A stretch of 64,000 nt of DNA from Stutzerimonas stutzeri (lineage in GTDB: Bacteria > Pseudomonadota > Gammaproteobacteria > Pseudomonadales > Pseudomonadaceae), in assembly GCF_018138085.1 (NCBI RefSeq), contig NZ_CP073106.1, positions 22,676 through 86,675 of the forward strand, given 5' to 3'. Within the stretch, counting starts at the first letter, position 1. Every line of letters begins with the position of its first letter. The position numbers and the translations under genes were made by a program. Under the pieces are notes generated by a model, which ran no database searches, was not told the DNA's origin, and saw only the letters and a program-made list of their open reading frames with translations. This document shows positions 34,024 to 41,798 of the stretch, piece after piece.

Positions 34024-34553
34024 TGATTAGGCATTGTATGGCGCTTCTTATCATACTTTTGCCGAGCATATGCAAAGCGGAAGTTCCACCGCCGACCTAC
34101 CAGAATGTCGCTATGCAGGCCGGCGTGCCTGTTGAATATCTTTACGCAGTTGCAAAAACCGAAAGTAACACCCAATTGACTATCGGCTACTACCCATGGC
34201 CATGGACGCTGAATGTCGCCGGAGAAAGCCGGCGGTTTGCGACATTCAAAGAGGCCTGCGCTGACGCAGAGTCGGCTGTCGCGAAACACGGCGGCCGTTC
34301 TGTCGATATTGGTATCGGTCAATTGAACTGGGGCTATAACGGATTTAAATACTTTGCCTCTCCTTGCGATTCATTGAATCCGAGGAGAAACCTCGAAGTG
34401 GCTGCGATGCTTCTAAGGCAGCATTTCGAGAAGTATGGCGATTGGTTAGAGGCTGCAGGACGCTATCATCGCCCGGCAGGAGGAGCGCCTGCCGAAATAT
34501 ACAAAGCGAAGATCAGGAAGCGTCTTCAACAAATCACGATAGTATCCCGATAG
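34023..34553 (+). CDS. lytic transglycosylase (PilT/VirB1-like)
   Basis: A 176-residue exported SLT-type enzyme: signal peptide (1-18), catalytic Glu in AVAKTESNT (about residue 47), then GQLNWGYN, RRNLEVAAMLL and AAGRYHRP, the usual motif order of the fold. It opens peptidoglycan for pilus or channel assembly. IncI pil operons carry such an enzyme (PilT), and conjugation systems a VirB1 counterpart; the position next to PilM favours the pil one. Confidence 0.85.
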   Translation: MIRHCMALLIILLPSICKAEVPPPTYQNVAMQAGVPVEYLYAVAKTESNTQLTIGYYPWPWTLNVAGESRRFATFKEACADAESAVAKHGGRSVDIGIGQLNWGYNGFKYFASPCDSLNPRRNLEVAAMLLRQHFEKYGDWLEAAGRYHRPAGGAPAEIYKAKIRKRLQQITIVSR

Positions 34554-34562
34554 GTATTACGC

Positions 34563-35786
34563 ATGTCATCGCCCAATGAAACAGGCCCTGTAGATGCTGC
34601 TTTGATTCAAAAAAGCGAGCCGGTTCGTATTGAGCCTCTACTTGAACCATTTGATTTTCGCGGCGACTTTACTGCGCAAAACTTTATGCGCTTCCTCAAA
34701 TCCTGCGCAGACCAGGGGGTCTCTGACCTAACGATTCAAGGAGGCGATTACATTTGGGCTGAAAAACATGGTCGTCAATGTAAGGCCACCATCCAGACGA
34801 TCAACCAAGGGCAACTTTCACCGCTTATAAGCTCCGTTTGGCAGGCCGAAGTAATAAGTAAAATGCGTGCTGGCGAAGGCGCCGATAGAGCTTTGGAGTT
34901 GGCCGGGGAAGAACTCGGAATTGCAAGGGGCAAGAGACTCAGGTTCCGTTGCAACTTCATTCAGGCTCGTGTTGCAAAAATCGACGAAGCCTACTCAATC
35001 ACGTTGCGTGTGATCCCTTCGGAGTTGCCAGATATTTTCCAGATGAACCTTGAACCTGAGCTGTTCGAGGCTATGTACCCTTCTCAAGGTCTCGTGCTGG
35101 TCTGCGGGCCTACCGGGTCTGGCAAAACAACGCTTCAAGCCGCGGTGTACGGCTACGCCGGTTCAGCGATGCCCGATAGGAAAGTGGTGACCTATGAAGA
35201 TCCCGTAGAGTTCGTTCTAGGCGGTGATCACTGGAAAGGCCCGCAGCCATCGCAGTCGCAAATAGGTCGAGACATAGGTGATTTTGCACGTGGCCTAAAG
35301 AATGCCATGCGGCGTAAGCCGAGTATCATTGGCATCGGTGAAGCTCGCGATCTTGAAACTATGGACGCCATGATTGAGGCGGGACTGAGCGGGCACCTGT
35401 GTTACGCGACGGTACATACTGAATCCGTTCCAGAGACAATCAACCGAATTATTCAGGTATACCCACCAGCACAGCAGTCTGCTGTCGCTTCCCGGCTTAT
35501 GGGCTGCTTGCGCGTAATTGTTGTTCAGCGTCTTCTTAAAACCACTGATGGCAAACGAGTTGCTATCAGAGAGTTCGTTATTTTTGACCGCGATTTAAGG
35601 AATGAGCTCCAATCCGAGTCTTACGAGCAATGGTCATTGATCTTGCGCAAGAAACTGGAAGCGGCAAAAGAAACGCTCGATGATAAAGCCTGGGAGCTAT
35701 TCATTAAGGAGCGGATTGACCAGAGCGAGTTTATCGAGTTGGTAGGCCACAAAGCATTTCGTATGCGTATGGAGGCGATTTCGTGA
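34563..35786 (+). CDS. traJ: TraJ, DotB-family secretion ATPase
   Basis: A 407-residue hexameric ATPase of the DotB/PilT type. Walker A GPTGSGKTT at about residues 181-189, an Asp-box-like EDPVEF, Walker B region IGIGEARDLETMDAMI and the His box ATVHTES. It works at the cytoplasmic face of the Dot/Icm-like channel. The ATG lies nine bases after the transglycosylase stop. Stop overlaps the next start (GTGA). Confidence 0.93.
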   Translation: MSSPNETGPVDAALIQKSEPVRIEPLLEPFDFRGDFTAQNFMRFLKSCADQGVSDLTIQGGDYIWAEKHGRQCKATIQTINQGQLSPLISSVWQAEVISKMRAGEGADRALELAGEELGIARGKRLRFRCNFIQARVAKIDEAYSITLRVIPSELPDIFQMNLEPELFEAMYPSQGLVLVCGPTGSGKTTLQAAVYGYAGSAMPDRKVVTYEDPVEFVLGGDHWKGPQPSQSQIGRDIGDFARGLKNAMRRKPSIIGIGEARDLETMDAMIEAGLSGHLCYATVHTESVPETINRIIQVYPPAQQSAVASRLMGCLRVIVVQRLLKTTDGKRVAIREFVIFDRDLRNELQSESYEQWSLILRKKLEAAKETLDDKAWELFIKERIDQSEFIELVGHKAFRMRMEAIS

Positions 35787-36055
35787 GAATCTCCATTTGG
35801 CAACATGCAGGTAGGACACCAAAGATATTTGGTATTCCGTGCATGGCATTTCTACCGATTTTCATTTGGCTGTTTCACATGCGGTTATGGACGTTTGGTC
35901 TTGCTTGCTTTGTTATTGCTTTCTTTACCGTTCTATCCCACTTCGGCTTAACGTTTACTGTGCTTTGGGGAAAGGTTCTCCATCTAGTAAGGGGGCCAAG
36001 GATTTTCGCACGCCCCTGGTGGTATCGAAACAGATTTCAAGACATTGATCGATAG
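35783..36055 (+). CDS. traK: TraK, IcmT-family small membrane protein
   Basis: A 90-residue protein with two hydrophobic segments (about residues 18-32 and 34-58) and the typical C-terminal RPWWYRNRFQ. IcmT/TraK proteins have this size and ending. It starts with GTG overlapping the TraJ stop, as expected from the traJ-traK pair of IncI plasmids. Confidence 0.85.
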   Translation: MRISIWQHAGRTPKIFGIPCMAFLPIFIWLFHMRLWTFGLACFVIAFFTVLSHFGLTFTVLWGKVLHLVRGPRIFARPWWYRNRFQDIDR

Positions 36056-36069
36056 ATTCAGGAGGTTTC

Positions 36070-36906
36070 ATGGCAGAGCTATCTCTCCGACACGCAAATA
36101 TTATTCAGCAGGCGCTTGATAATGAAGATGGCACCACCAAGTGGTGGACGTCTGAAATGACTCCGGAACTGCTTCAACTGCTCGAAAGCCATGGTTTGAA
36201 ATCGCAAGGAATAGCGCCTAAGGCACCGCTAGGTAGCCGCCCGGACTTCTGGACTTTGCTGACTATCGCAGACAGAGAAGCTGCAGAAGCGGCTATTCGA
36301 CCTTTCCGTGTACCGACCGCACCGATCGACTTCAAACTGACTCCCATTGAGCACAACTCGCATTGGGCTGATTACATTTGCCCCGAATGCGGCTCGAAAG
36401 ACATTCGTTGGAGTGATGGCGACAGTGTGGGTGTGCCGGTTTTACCCGATGGTATCGACTCTTACGGTGATGTTGATACAAGCCTCATGGTCGGCAAGTG
36501 CACATGTAGTCAGCCGCTATTTTTTTACGAGTTCGGTTTCTCGACAGTTTCCTACCCGGACGACGTTCATGTTTTTTGTGTCCCGAATATTGAACAGGCA
36601 CCTGACAAGTTTCAGATATTTCGGGCTGAGGCTATAGGCCTTTCTCCATGGGCTGTTTCCAGGCGGTGGTACAGCAGTTCGCCGTTGGGGAAAGGGCCGT
36701 TTACTGTCGACTACCACCAGTTTGGCCCCTTCAAGCTGGACCATGAAGGCGAGTTGTCTGGCTCGAATGGAGTTGTTCGTGGCGGCTTCGAGGGTAATGA
36801 CAAATGGATCATTGGCCGCGATTTGTTCCTCAATCTCGCCGGAAAAGCCATGCGAGAACTAAAGAGTGCCCCCCTCCTCTCTTCCTTCGAGCAACAAGCC
36901 GGCTAG
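36070..36906 (+). CDS. 278-residue zinc-binding protein, unknown
   Basis: A soluble protein with CPEC (about residue 97-100) and CTC (about 140-142), likely a zinc site, followed by a beta-rich half. A strong GGAGG binding site precedes the ATG, 15 bases after traK. Context suggests a transfer-linked role, but no family is recognised. Confidence 0.62.
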   Translation: MAELSLRHANIIQQALDNEDGTTKWWTSEMTPELLQLLESHGLKSQGIAPKAPLGSRPDFWTLLTIADREAAEAAIRPFRVPTAPIDFKLTPIEHNSHWADYICPECGSKDIRWSDGDSVGVPVLPDGIDSYGDVDTSLMVGKCTCSQPLFFYEFGFSTVSYPDDVHVFCVPNIEQAPDKFQIFRAEAIGLSPWAVSRRWYSSSPLGKGPFTVDYHQFGPFKLDHEGELSGSNGVVRGGFEGNDKWIIGRDLFLNLAGKAMRELKSAPLLSSFEQQAG

Positions 36907-36974
36907 GAAATCTTTATGCGGTGCGAAGTTACTGCAAGGCCATGATTAACAACGTCAGAAACAGGTAGTAAACG

Positions 36975-37499
36975 ATGAAGAATATATTGATTGCGGCATT
37001 CGTAACTTTTTTTGCGGTCACGGCGCACGCTGAAACTCCTCACAATATCTTTCTAAGCGGGAAGGTCTTCAAAGGCGAGGAGGTTGTTGCAACTTTCGCT
37101 GCGCCAACGATCCTCGGCGCAGCGCTCCCGGTCAAAAACCAGGTGCTGCATAGTTACATCGAAAAGGCGGTCACTGACGGTAAGAGAACGGACTTGGTTC
37201 CAGGCAAGCTGGCTACCGGTTTGTCCTTGACCATCACGCCGACGGCTGTTTCAGAAGACAACGTGCTTGTTGCTGTTAGTGGTGAGCTGGCCAAGCTTCA
37301 CGGATTCGATAAAGCACCGGTCGCAGGCACAGAGCTGGCAATCGACCTGCCCAAGATTACCTCGCATGTCTTCAGCAACTCTTTTGCAGTCAATAAGCAC
37401 GAGCCGTTGGAGTTTGGCTTCGGTGATTGCACTCTCGTCGAGGGCAATCCAACTGACTGCACGCATAAGCTGGTTCTGAGCGCTGCAGCCCCCAACTGA
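36975..37499 (+). CDS. periplasmic protein, unknown
   Basis: A 174-residue protein with signal peptide (1-19, AHA cleavage) and a beta-rich mature domain with two cysteines (FGDCTL, PTDCTH) that could pair. It is the last gene of this plus-strand set and is separated from the next by a large inverted repeat. Possibly envelope-located accessory of the transfer system. Confidence 0.62.
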   Translation: MKNILIAAFVTFFAVTAHAETPHNIFLSGKVFKGEEVVATFAAPTILGAALPVKNQVLHSYIEKAVTDGKRTDLVPGKLATGLSLTITPTAVSEDNVLVAVSGELAKLHGFDKAPVAGTELAIDLPKITSHVFSNSFAVNKHEPLEFGFGDCTLVEGNPTDCTHKLVLSAAAPN

Positions 37500-37541
37500 T
37501 TGGTTTAGCCCGGGAAACCGGACTGCTCTGTTTGCTTGCGA

Positions 37542-37589
37542 CACAATATCTGGTGTTCGATCAGCTGGTGGGGAACACCAGATATTGTG
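37542..37589. repeat. perfect 17-bp inverted repeat
   Basis: CACAATATCTGGTGTTC (37542-37558) and its exact complement (37573-37589) around a 14-base loop. It lies 43 bases after the periplasmic gene and 18 before a small gene. No T-run follows, so it may be an operator, an RNA structure or a recombination site rather than a terminator. Confidence 0.75.
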
Positions 37590-37606
37590 CTCAGAGGATC
37601 GTGTCT

Positions 37607-37840
37607 ATGTCATGGGCGGATGCAGCAGCGCCACTTGTCGCGGAAGTGATTCGAAGCGTTGGCCGGAGTGACCTTAAAGCTTTGCGAAAAGCACTGAGGG
37701 ATGCTTACCCGTGGGGGGCACGCGAGCGCACTCCATATAAGGCCTGGCGCGCTGAAGTTCGCCGGCAGCTGGGACACCCACTGAATACTCCCAAAGCAGA
37801 TCCGTCGAACACACAAACCGACCTTTTCATTTCGCGGTAA
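37607..37840 (+). CDS. 77-residue protein, unknown
   Basis: A basic, helical small protein (VGRSDLKALRKALRDAYPWG, then YKAWRAEVRRQLGHP) of a type often seen on mobile elements and phages, function unknown. The start at 37607 has GAGG about ten bases upstream; an upstream frame through the inverted repeat is not supported. Ends just before array 4. Confidence 0.6.
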   Translation: MSWADAAAPLVAEVIRSVGRSDLKALRKALRDAYPWGARERTPYKAWRAEVRRQLGHPLNTPKADPSNTQTDLFISR

Positions 37841-37934
37841 GCCTATTCTGGCTGGTCCGTTTCCCCAGTTTTTCGCTGTCCGTCCCTATTCAACTTCCGT
37901 AGTTCGGTGCTGATCCCGGCCCTGTCTAAGTGGG

Positions 37935-38679
37935 GCTGCCGATCGGCGCCGGCGGCGCGGATCTGCTCGAGGCGCTCCTGCAGGGCGAGGTGGCCACCGC
38001 CAGGTGCTGACGCTGCGCGCGAGCTCGAGGCTGTCCGCTGGCGGCGGTACCGGCCAGGCCGGGGCGGTAGTGGAGCTGCTGCAGGCCTTTCCCGGGCGCG
38101 GAGCTGGATCCTCGATCTGCTCGAGGTCGGCCAGGTGCACCAAGTGTTGTCGATCGGCGCCGGCGGCGCGGATCTGGTTAAGGAGCTGCTGCAGGGCATG
38201 GTGGCCATCACCAGGTGCTGGTGGTGCGCGCGTGCTCGAGGCTGTTCGCCGGCGGCGGTATTGGCCAGGCCGGCGTGGCGGTGGAGCTGCTGCAGGGCGC
38301 GGTGGCCATCACCAGGTGCTGACACTGCGCGCGTGCTCGAGGCGGTCCGCCGGCGGCGGTACCGGCCAGGCCGGCGCGGCGGTGGAGCTGCTGCAGGCCC
38401 GCCCACTCCCCGGGCGCGGTGCTGGATCCTGGGCGCGATCGAGGCCGACCAGGTGCGGTTGATCGGCGCCGGCGGCACGGATCTGCTCGTGGAGCTCCCG
38501 CGGGGCGCGGTGGCCATCACCAGGTGCTGGAGGCTGTTCGCCGGAGGCGCTGCCGGCCAGGCCGGCGCGGTGTTGAAGCTGCTGCAGGCCTTCGCCTGGG
38601 TGCGATGCTGGATCCTGGGCGCGATCAAGGTCGACCAGGTGGTGTTGCTGGCGATCGGCGCCGGCGGCTGTGAGGGATT
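37935..38679 (+). repeat. palindrome-rich module array 4 (about three and a half modules)
   Basis: Landmark TGGCCA...CAGGTGCTG at 37991, 38202, 38303 and 38511: spacings 211, 101 and 208. The 101-bp unit has lost the middle of a module. It ends without the iteron-like linker of arrays 1, 3 and 5. Leads into 210-bp copy 5. No gene. Confidence 0.8.
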
Positions 38680-38889
38680 GTTGGTCAAGGGTCTGCCCGG
38701 AAGCCGCAGCGGAGCGGATCCAGCGTGCTGGAGAGCACCGAACGGGTGAGGACAGAAGCGAAGCGCGCCCTTGCACCAGGTGTTTGGGAAGTAAGGCTCC
38801 GCCAGCGGTTCAGGGGGTTTGCTTTTCCCCCTGGGCCGTTGGGGACAGAGGCCGACTCGCTCCCTTCCTCAGGAAGGGCGGGGGGATGG
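38680..38889 (+). repeat. 210-bp structured element, copy 5
   Basis: CCAGC-GTGCTGG variant and TCA loop in the 3' hairpin. Lies tail-to-tail with the minus-strand HTH gene. Confidence 0.85.
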
Positions 38890-38900
38890 AGCTAGGAAGG

Positions 38901-39152
38901 TTATTCGTGGAGAGCTGATTGTTGGTTACGCCGCTCTAAGGCCCTAAGCATGTATTCGATCGCCCTTTCGAGCGCTGCTACCGCCCAATCAGGGCATGGA
39001 CTAGAGCTTGGCTTGTCCTGGTCATTCACCCAAGATCGGACAGTGCGGGCGGAACAAGGCCGCTGAGTCACGGCAGCTATCAGCTCTGCACTTTTCGCCT
39101 GAGTGATCCCATATGTTTTCAATAGGTGAAGGTATTGCTGACGGTTATCCAT
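38901..39152 (-). CDS. small HTH regulator
   Basis: An 83-residue protein with a Cro/CI-like helix-turn-helix (ITQAKSAELIAAVTQRPCSA, about residues 16-35, then RTVRSWVND). GAGG stands six bases before the ATG. Two related near-palindromes directly upstream (39172-39187 and 39197-39214) look like its own operators. Likely an autorepressor. Confidence 0.68.
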   Translation of the reverse strand: MDNRQQYLHLLKTYGITQAKSAELIAAVTQRPCSARTVRSWVNDQDKPSSSPCPDWAVAALERAIEYMLRALERRNQQSALHE

Positions 39153-39171
39153 AGGCGCCTCACACGCTGAA

Positions 39172-39214
39172 TAGGCAAAACTGCCTAAGACAAGGAATAG
39201 GTATTATTGCCTAT
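39172..39214 (-). promoter_or_regulatory. two operator-like palindromes
   Basis: TAGGCAAAACTGCCTA (39172-39187) and ATAGGTATTATTGCCTAT (39197-39214), centred 26 bp apart, upstream of the HTH gene. They share ATAGGnAnnAnTGCCTA. Confidence 0.6.
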
Positions 39215-39506
39215 CAAAGGTCGTGGTCTGAACAACCCGCTCAATTTCGTCCAGTGCAAGCCTCCGCCAAGCCGCCCTCGCATACAAAACATACGGCCAG
39301 GCAGACCAAAATCCTATCCAGATCAGGAAGCCGTAACGACCGCGCTCGGACGCCATTGTATTGAGGGCTACTTTGAGGGCAGCCATGCCGATTGCCGCCC
39401 AGAGGACAGCAAACAACGGATATGCGCAGCCGATGCCAAAGACCAGCCAACCGCCTATACAGGCAATCTGGTGCTCGACTCGATCAAAGACTGGTTTGCG
39501 GTCCAT
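39204..39506 (-). CDS. two-span membrane protein, unknown
   Basis: A 100-residue protein with two hydrophobic segments (about 15-35 and 60-82). I choose the ATG at 39506 (MDRKPVFD) over 39536 as the shorter, but both are possible. It overlaps the end of the upstream gene if the longer form is used. Family unknown. Confidence 0.5.
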   Translation of the reverse strand: MDRKPVFDRVEHQIACIGGWLVFGIGCAYPLFAVLWAAIGMAALKVALNTMASERGRYGFLIWIGFWSAWPYVLYARAAWRRLALDEIERVVQTTTFDRQ

Positions 39507-39522
39507 CGGTTGTTGTCCTTGA

Positions 39523-39939
39523 TCAATTAGTGGCATCGATCCAGCCCTTGTCTTTCATCAGCTCAGCCTGACGCTCCAGCCATTCCATCTGCTGCCAATA
39601 CTCGCCCTCCGAGCCTTCTGCGTACTCCGCGGGTTTGATTGCACGATGCTCTGCAAGCTCGGCGAGGAGTTTGCTTCCTCGCTCTCTGCGGCTTTTCCAA
39701 ATGGCTGCGCCGACGTCCAGCAGATGCTGATCGTTTTCGCCATGAAGACGGTAGTAGTTCACCAGCTCTAGGAAAATCTGGAAGTGCTCAGTGTCAAAGT
39801 TGCCGATAGAATCGCCTCGGAACTGACCCAGAGAGCCGTTGTAGCAGCTCAAGGCGAAGTCCTGCAGGGCGCCGGCAGCGCTGTATGACTGGTGAACCAG
39901 AATGTCGCGGTATTTCAGAAATGGGGAATCGCTGGCCAT
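39523..39939 (-). CDS. 138-residue protein, unknown
   Basis: A soluble helical protein. The start at 39939 follows GAGAAG; the frame is open further upstream but without a binding site. Ends 17 bases before the membrane protein start, so they are likely co-transcribed. Family unknown. Confidence 0.55.
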   Translation of the reverse strand: MASDSPFLKYRDILVHQSYSAAGALQDFALSCYNGSLGQFRGDSIGNFDTEHFQIFLELVNYYRLHGENDQHLLDVGAAIWKSRRERGSKLLAELAEHRAIKPAEYAEGSEGEYWQQMEWLERQAELMKDKGWIDATN

Positions 39940-39967
39940 CTTCTCGTTCCTTCGTCTAGTGGGTGCT

Positions 39968-40201
39968 CTAGCCTTGCGGCGTATGAATGTCAGGCTTGGC
40001 CGGATCGCTCCAGCCGATGCAGGCCAGGAGCCGGCGCGGTGGCGGTTCCTGGCCCGGCGGTGGGCCATAGCGCTCGGCGGCGCAAGCACGATCTAGGGCA
40101 GCGGCTTCCGCTGCTTCCTGGCGAGCGTCGTAGATGGCAAAGGCCAGGAGAACCATCAGCAGCAGCGCAGCGCAGGCCTGGGTGATGTTTCGCTTGTTCA
40201 T
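39968..40201 (-). CDS. 77-residue membrane-anchored protein, unknown
   Basis: A short N-terminus and one hydrophobic helix (residues 7-24), then a charged, Pro-rich tail with two cysteines. Part of the tight minus-strand set 38.9-41.3 kb. Family unknown. Confidence 0.5.
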   Translation of the reverse strand: MNKRNITQACAALLLMVLLAFAIYDARQEAAEAAALDRACAAERYGPPPGQEPPPRRLLACIGWSDPAKPDIHTPQG

Positions 40202-40217
40202 TGGGCAGTTTCCTTAC

Positions 40218-40463
40218 TCAATGTGCTCTAGCAGCACCCGGGGTTTCTACCAACGCAGCAATCCCCTTCCAACTTTTGTATTTGGCTTCCACATCGGCCA
40301 AGCTGTCGAAGTCCTTCCAACTCTCGCCGCCGAGGCCCCAAACACGGGTTGCAGCGTTGCGGGTTTTCACCCGCCAGCCTTTCTTAGTCTGCACCAGAAC
40401 CATGCGCGTGCCCCTGTTCTCGACGGCGTAGCTGGTGTCGTCAAGCTGCTGAATAGTCGGCAT
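40218..40463 (-). CDS. 81-residue protein, unknown
   Basis: A basic small protein with a beta-type N-terminal half (RMVLVQTKKGWRVKTRN) and a helical end. Its start overlaps the stop of the upstream gene by one base, so the two are coupled. Family unknown. Confidence 0.55.
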   Translation of the reverse strand: MPTIQQLDDTSYAVENRGTRMVLVQTKKGWRVKTRNAATRVWGLGGESWKDFDSLADVEAKYKSWKGIAALVETPGAARAH

Positions 40464-40648
40464 TACACCCCCTCTGCCAGTAGTTTGGCCGCAGTCTGAC
40501 TAGCGTCTAGGGCTAGACCCCAGGCCTGCTGTAGCGCAAATGGTTGGCCCTCAACGATGCCGGCGGCATCGGAGTATGCGATCTGCGCCATTTCTGCAAC
40601 GCGCTGAGTCACCGCCTCTTCCCACTGGGAGTAACTGGACATGTTCAT
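40463..40648 (-). CDS. 61-residue protein, unknown
   Basis: A small acidic helical protein (SQWEEAVTQRVAEMAQIAYS). GGAG occurs just before the ATG. Coupled to the 81-residue gene. Family unknown. Confidence 0.5.
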   Translation of the reverse strand: MNMSSYSQWEEAVTQRVAEMAQIAYSDAAGIVEGQPFALQQAWGLALDASQTAAKLLAEGV

Positions 40649-40693
40649 TGGCTCCTGATTCGGTGGCCCGCCCGGCGCACCGGGCAGCGGTTG

Positions 40694-40945
40694 TTAGGCT
40701 TCAACGAGCGCGTTGCTGACAGCCTTCGGCTTTGGATAAGAACCGATATACACGGCTTCTGCAGGAAGGCCTTCGGAGACGCTCCAAGCCTGGCCTGCCT
40801 TATCGAAGTTGACCGAATCAAAGGGGCGCTCCCAAGTCGTGAAACACACCGCGTTAGGTGCCAGCCAATACAGGACCTCGATAGAACACCCACCCTGGAT
40901 GCTCAGCACCTGAAACCCCTTCCCAAGCAATTGACCTGCTGCCAT
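40694..40945 (-). CDS. 83-residue protein, unknown
   Basis: A small soluble protein with GAGGGAA just before its ATG. First gene after the operator-like site at 40984-40999, so the operon 40945-39204 probably starts here. Family unknown. Confidence 0.52.
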   Translation of the reverse strand: MAAGQLLGKGFQVLSIQGGCSIEVLYWLAPNAVCFTTWERPFDSVNFDKAGQAWSVSEGLPAEAVYIGSYPKPKAVSNALVEA

Positions 40946-40983
40946 TTCCCTTCCCTCAGAGATCTACTTCAACAAGGGATATT

Positions 40984-40999
40984 CTATAGTAAACCGTGG
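40984..40999 (-). promoter_or_regulatory. second operator, 13 of 16 match
   Basis: CTATAGTAAACCGTGG matches the perfect palindrome upstream of the TrfB/KorA-like gene at 13 of 16 positions and lies 39 bases upstream of the 83-residue gene. Confidence 0.5.
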
Positions 41000-41021
41000 A
41001 ATATACAAGAAGAATCCATGC

Positions 41022-41270
41022 TTATGTATAGAATTTCAGCACCGAACAGATGAACGCATGCTTCTGCTGGATACCGTTAAGTCGGTTGTAGAACTGGCTC
41101 GGTGTCACCCCGTGTTTGTAGGTAGCTTCCTTGGCAGACATCCCGTTAACGAGGTGGTCACGCAACGCAGCAATCACCTTCTCGCCGCTTGTCTTGGTAT
41201 CGCTGAGCAGAAGTTCGAAGTGTTCAGGCTCAACGTTCCCGGCGATTAAAACAGATCCATCAACCTTCAT
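41022..41270 (-). CDS. TrfB/KorA-like HTH regulator
   Basis: An 82-residue protein with a central helix-turn-helix (VIAALRDHLVNGMSAKEATYKHGVTPSQFYNRL, shown in pieces: VNGMSAKEA and HGVTPSQFYNRL, about residues 42-65). This pattern is that of the TrfB/KorA and PapB-type regulators of plasmids. The perfect palindrome CCATAGTTTACTATGG lies 28 bases upstream and a degenerate copy lies after the gene, so it probably represses itself and the following operon. Confidence 0.62.
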   Translation of the reverse strand: MKVDGSVLIAGNVEPEHFELLLSDTKTSGEKVIAALRDHLVNGMSAKEATYKHGVTPSQFYNRLNGIQQKHAFICSVLKFYT

Positions 41271-41297
41271 CAGTCAGCTCCGAAAAGGTACGTGCCT

Positions 41298-41313
41298 CCA
41301 TAGTTTACTATGG
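41298..41313 (-). promoter_or_regulatory. palindromic operator
   Basis: CCATAGT-TT-ACTATGG, a perfect 7-bp inverted repeat upstream of the TrfB/KorA-like gene. Known KorA operators have a GTTTAGCTAAAC core, of which GTTTAC is reminiscent. Confidence 0.62.
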
Positions 41314-41356
41314 ACAATGGCGCACTATCCAGCGGCTGCTCATGTGGAGCGGTGGT

Positions 41357-41532
41357 CGCGCTCGAGGCTGTTCGCCGGCGGCGCTGCCGGCCAGGCCGGC
41401 GCAGCGGTGGAGCTGCTGCAGGCCTTTCCTCGGGTGCGGTGCTGGATCCTTGGCGCGATCGAGGTCGACCAGGTGCTGGAGTTGGTGGGTGCGTATATCG
41501 GCGACGTTGTACGTCGGCGGTTGGCTTGGTTT
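41357..41532 (+). repeat. palindrome-rich module array 5 (partial module plus linker)
   Basis: About 0.6 of a module and the linker with the iteron-like CGTATATCGGCGAC (41492-41505). Leads into 210-bp copy 6. No gene. Confidence 0.75.
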
Positions 41533-41743
41533 GTTGGTCAAGGGTCTGCCCGGAAGCCGCATGCGGAGCGGAACCAGCGTGCTGGAGAGCACCGAACGGG
41601 TGAGGACAGAAGCGAAGCGCGCCCTTGCACCAGGAGCTTGAGAAGTAAGGCTCCGCCAGCGGTTCAGGGGGTTTGCTTTTCCCCCTGGGCCGTTGGGGAC
41701 AGAGGCCGACTCGCTCCCTTCCTTAGGAAGGGCGGGGGGATGG
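41533..41743 (+). repeat. 210-bp structured element, copy 6
   Basis: CCGCATGCGG and CCAGC-GTGCTGG variants with TTA loop at the 3' hairpin: a new combination of the variants in other copies, as expected from recombination among copies. Confidence 0.85.
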
Positions 41744-41745
41744 GA

Positions 41746-41790
41746 TAGGCCGCTTGCGGCCTAGGAAAAGGGCCGGCGTGCCGGCCCGTA
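41746..41790. terminator. two adjacent hairpins after the methylase-helicase gene
   Basis: TAGGCCGC-TT-GCGGCCTA and GGGCCGGC-GT-GCCGGCCC in a row. No T-run, but they would separate the 210-bp element from the converging giant gene. Confidence 0.5.
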
Positions 41791-41798
41791 TCCACGGG

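Noticed and set aside
36226..36250. Another GGTAGCCGCC as in the hairpin leaders
   Set aside because: It lies inside a coding sequence and the flanks pair for only two bases, so there is no hairpin.
37843..38776. Long minus and plus open frames in array 4
   Set aside because: Same reason as array 6; the frame changes between modules and no ribosome binding site is present.
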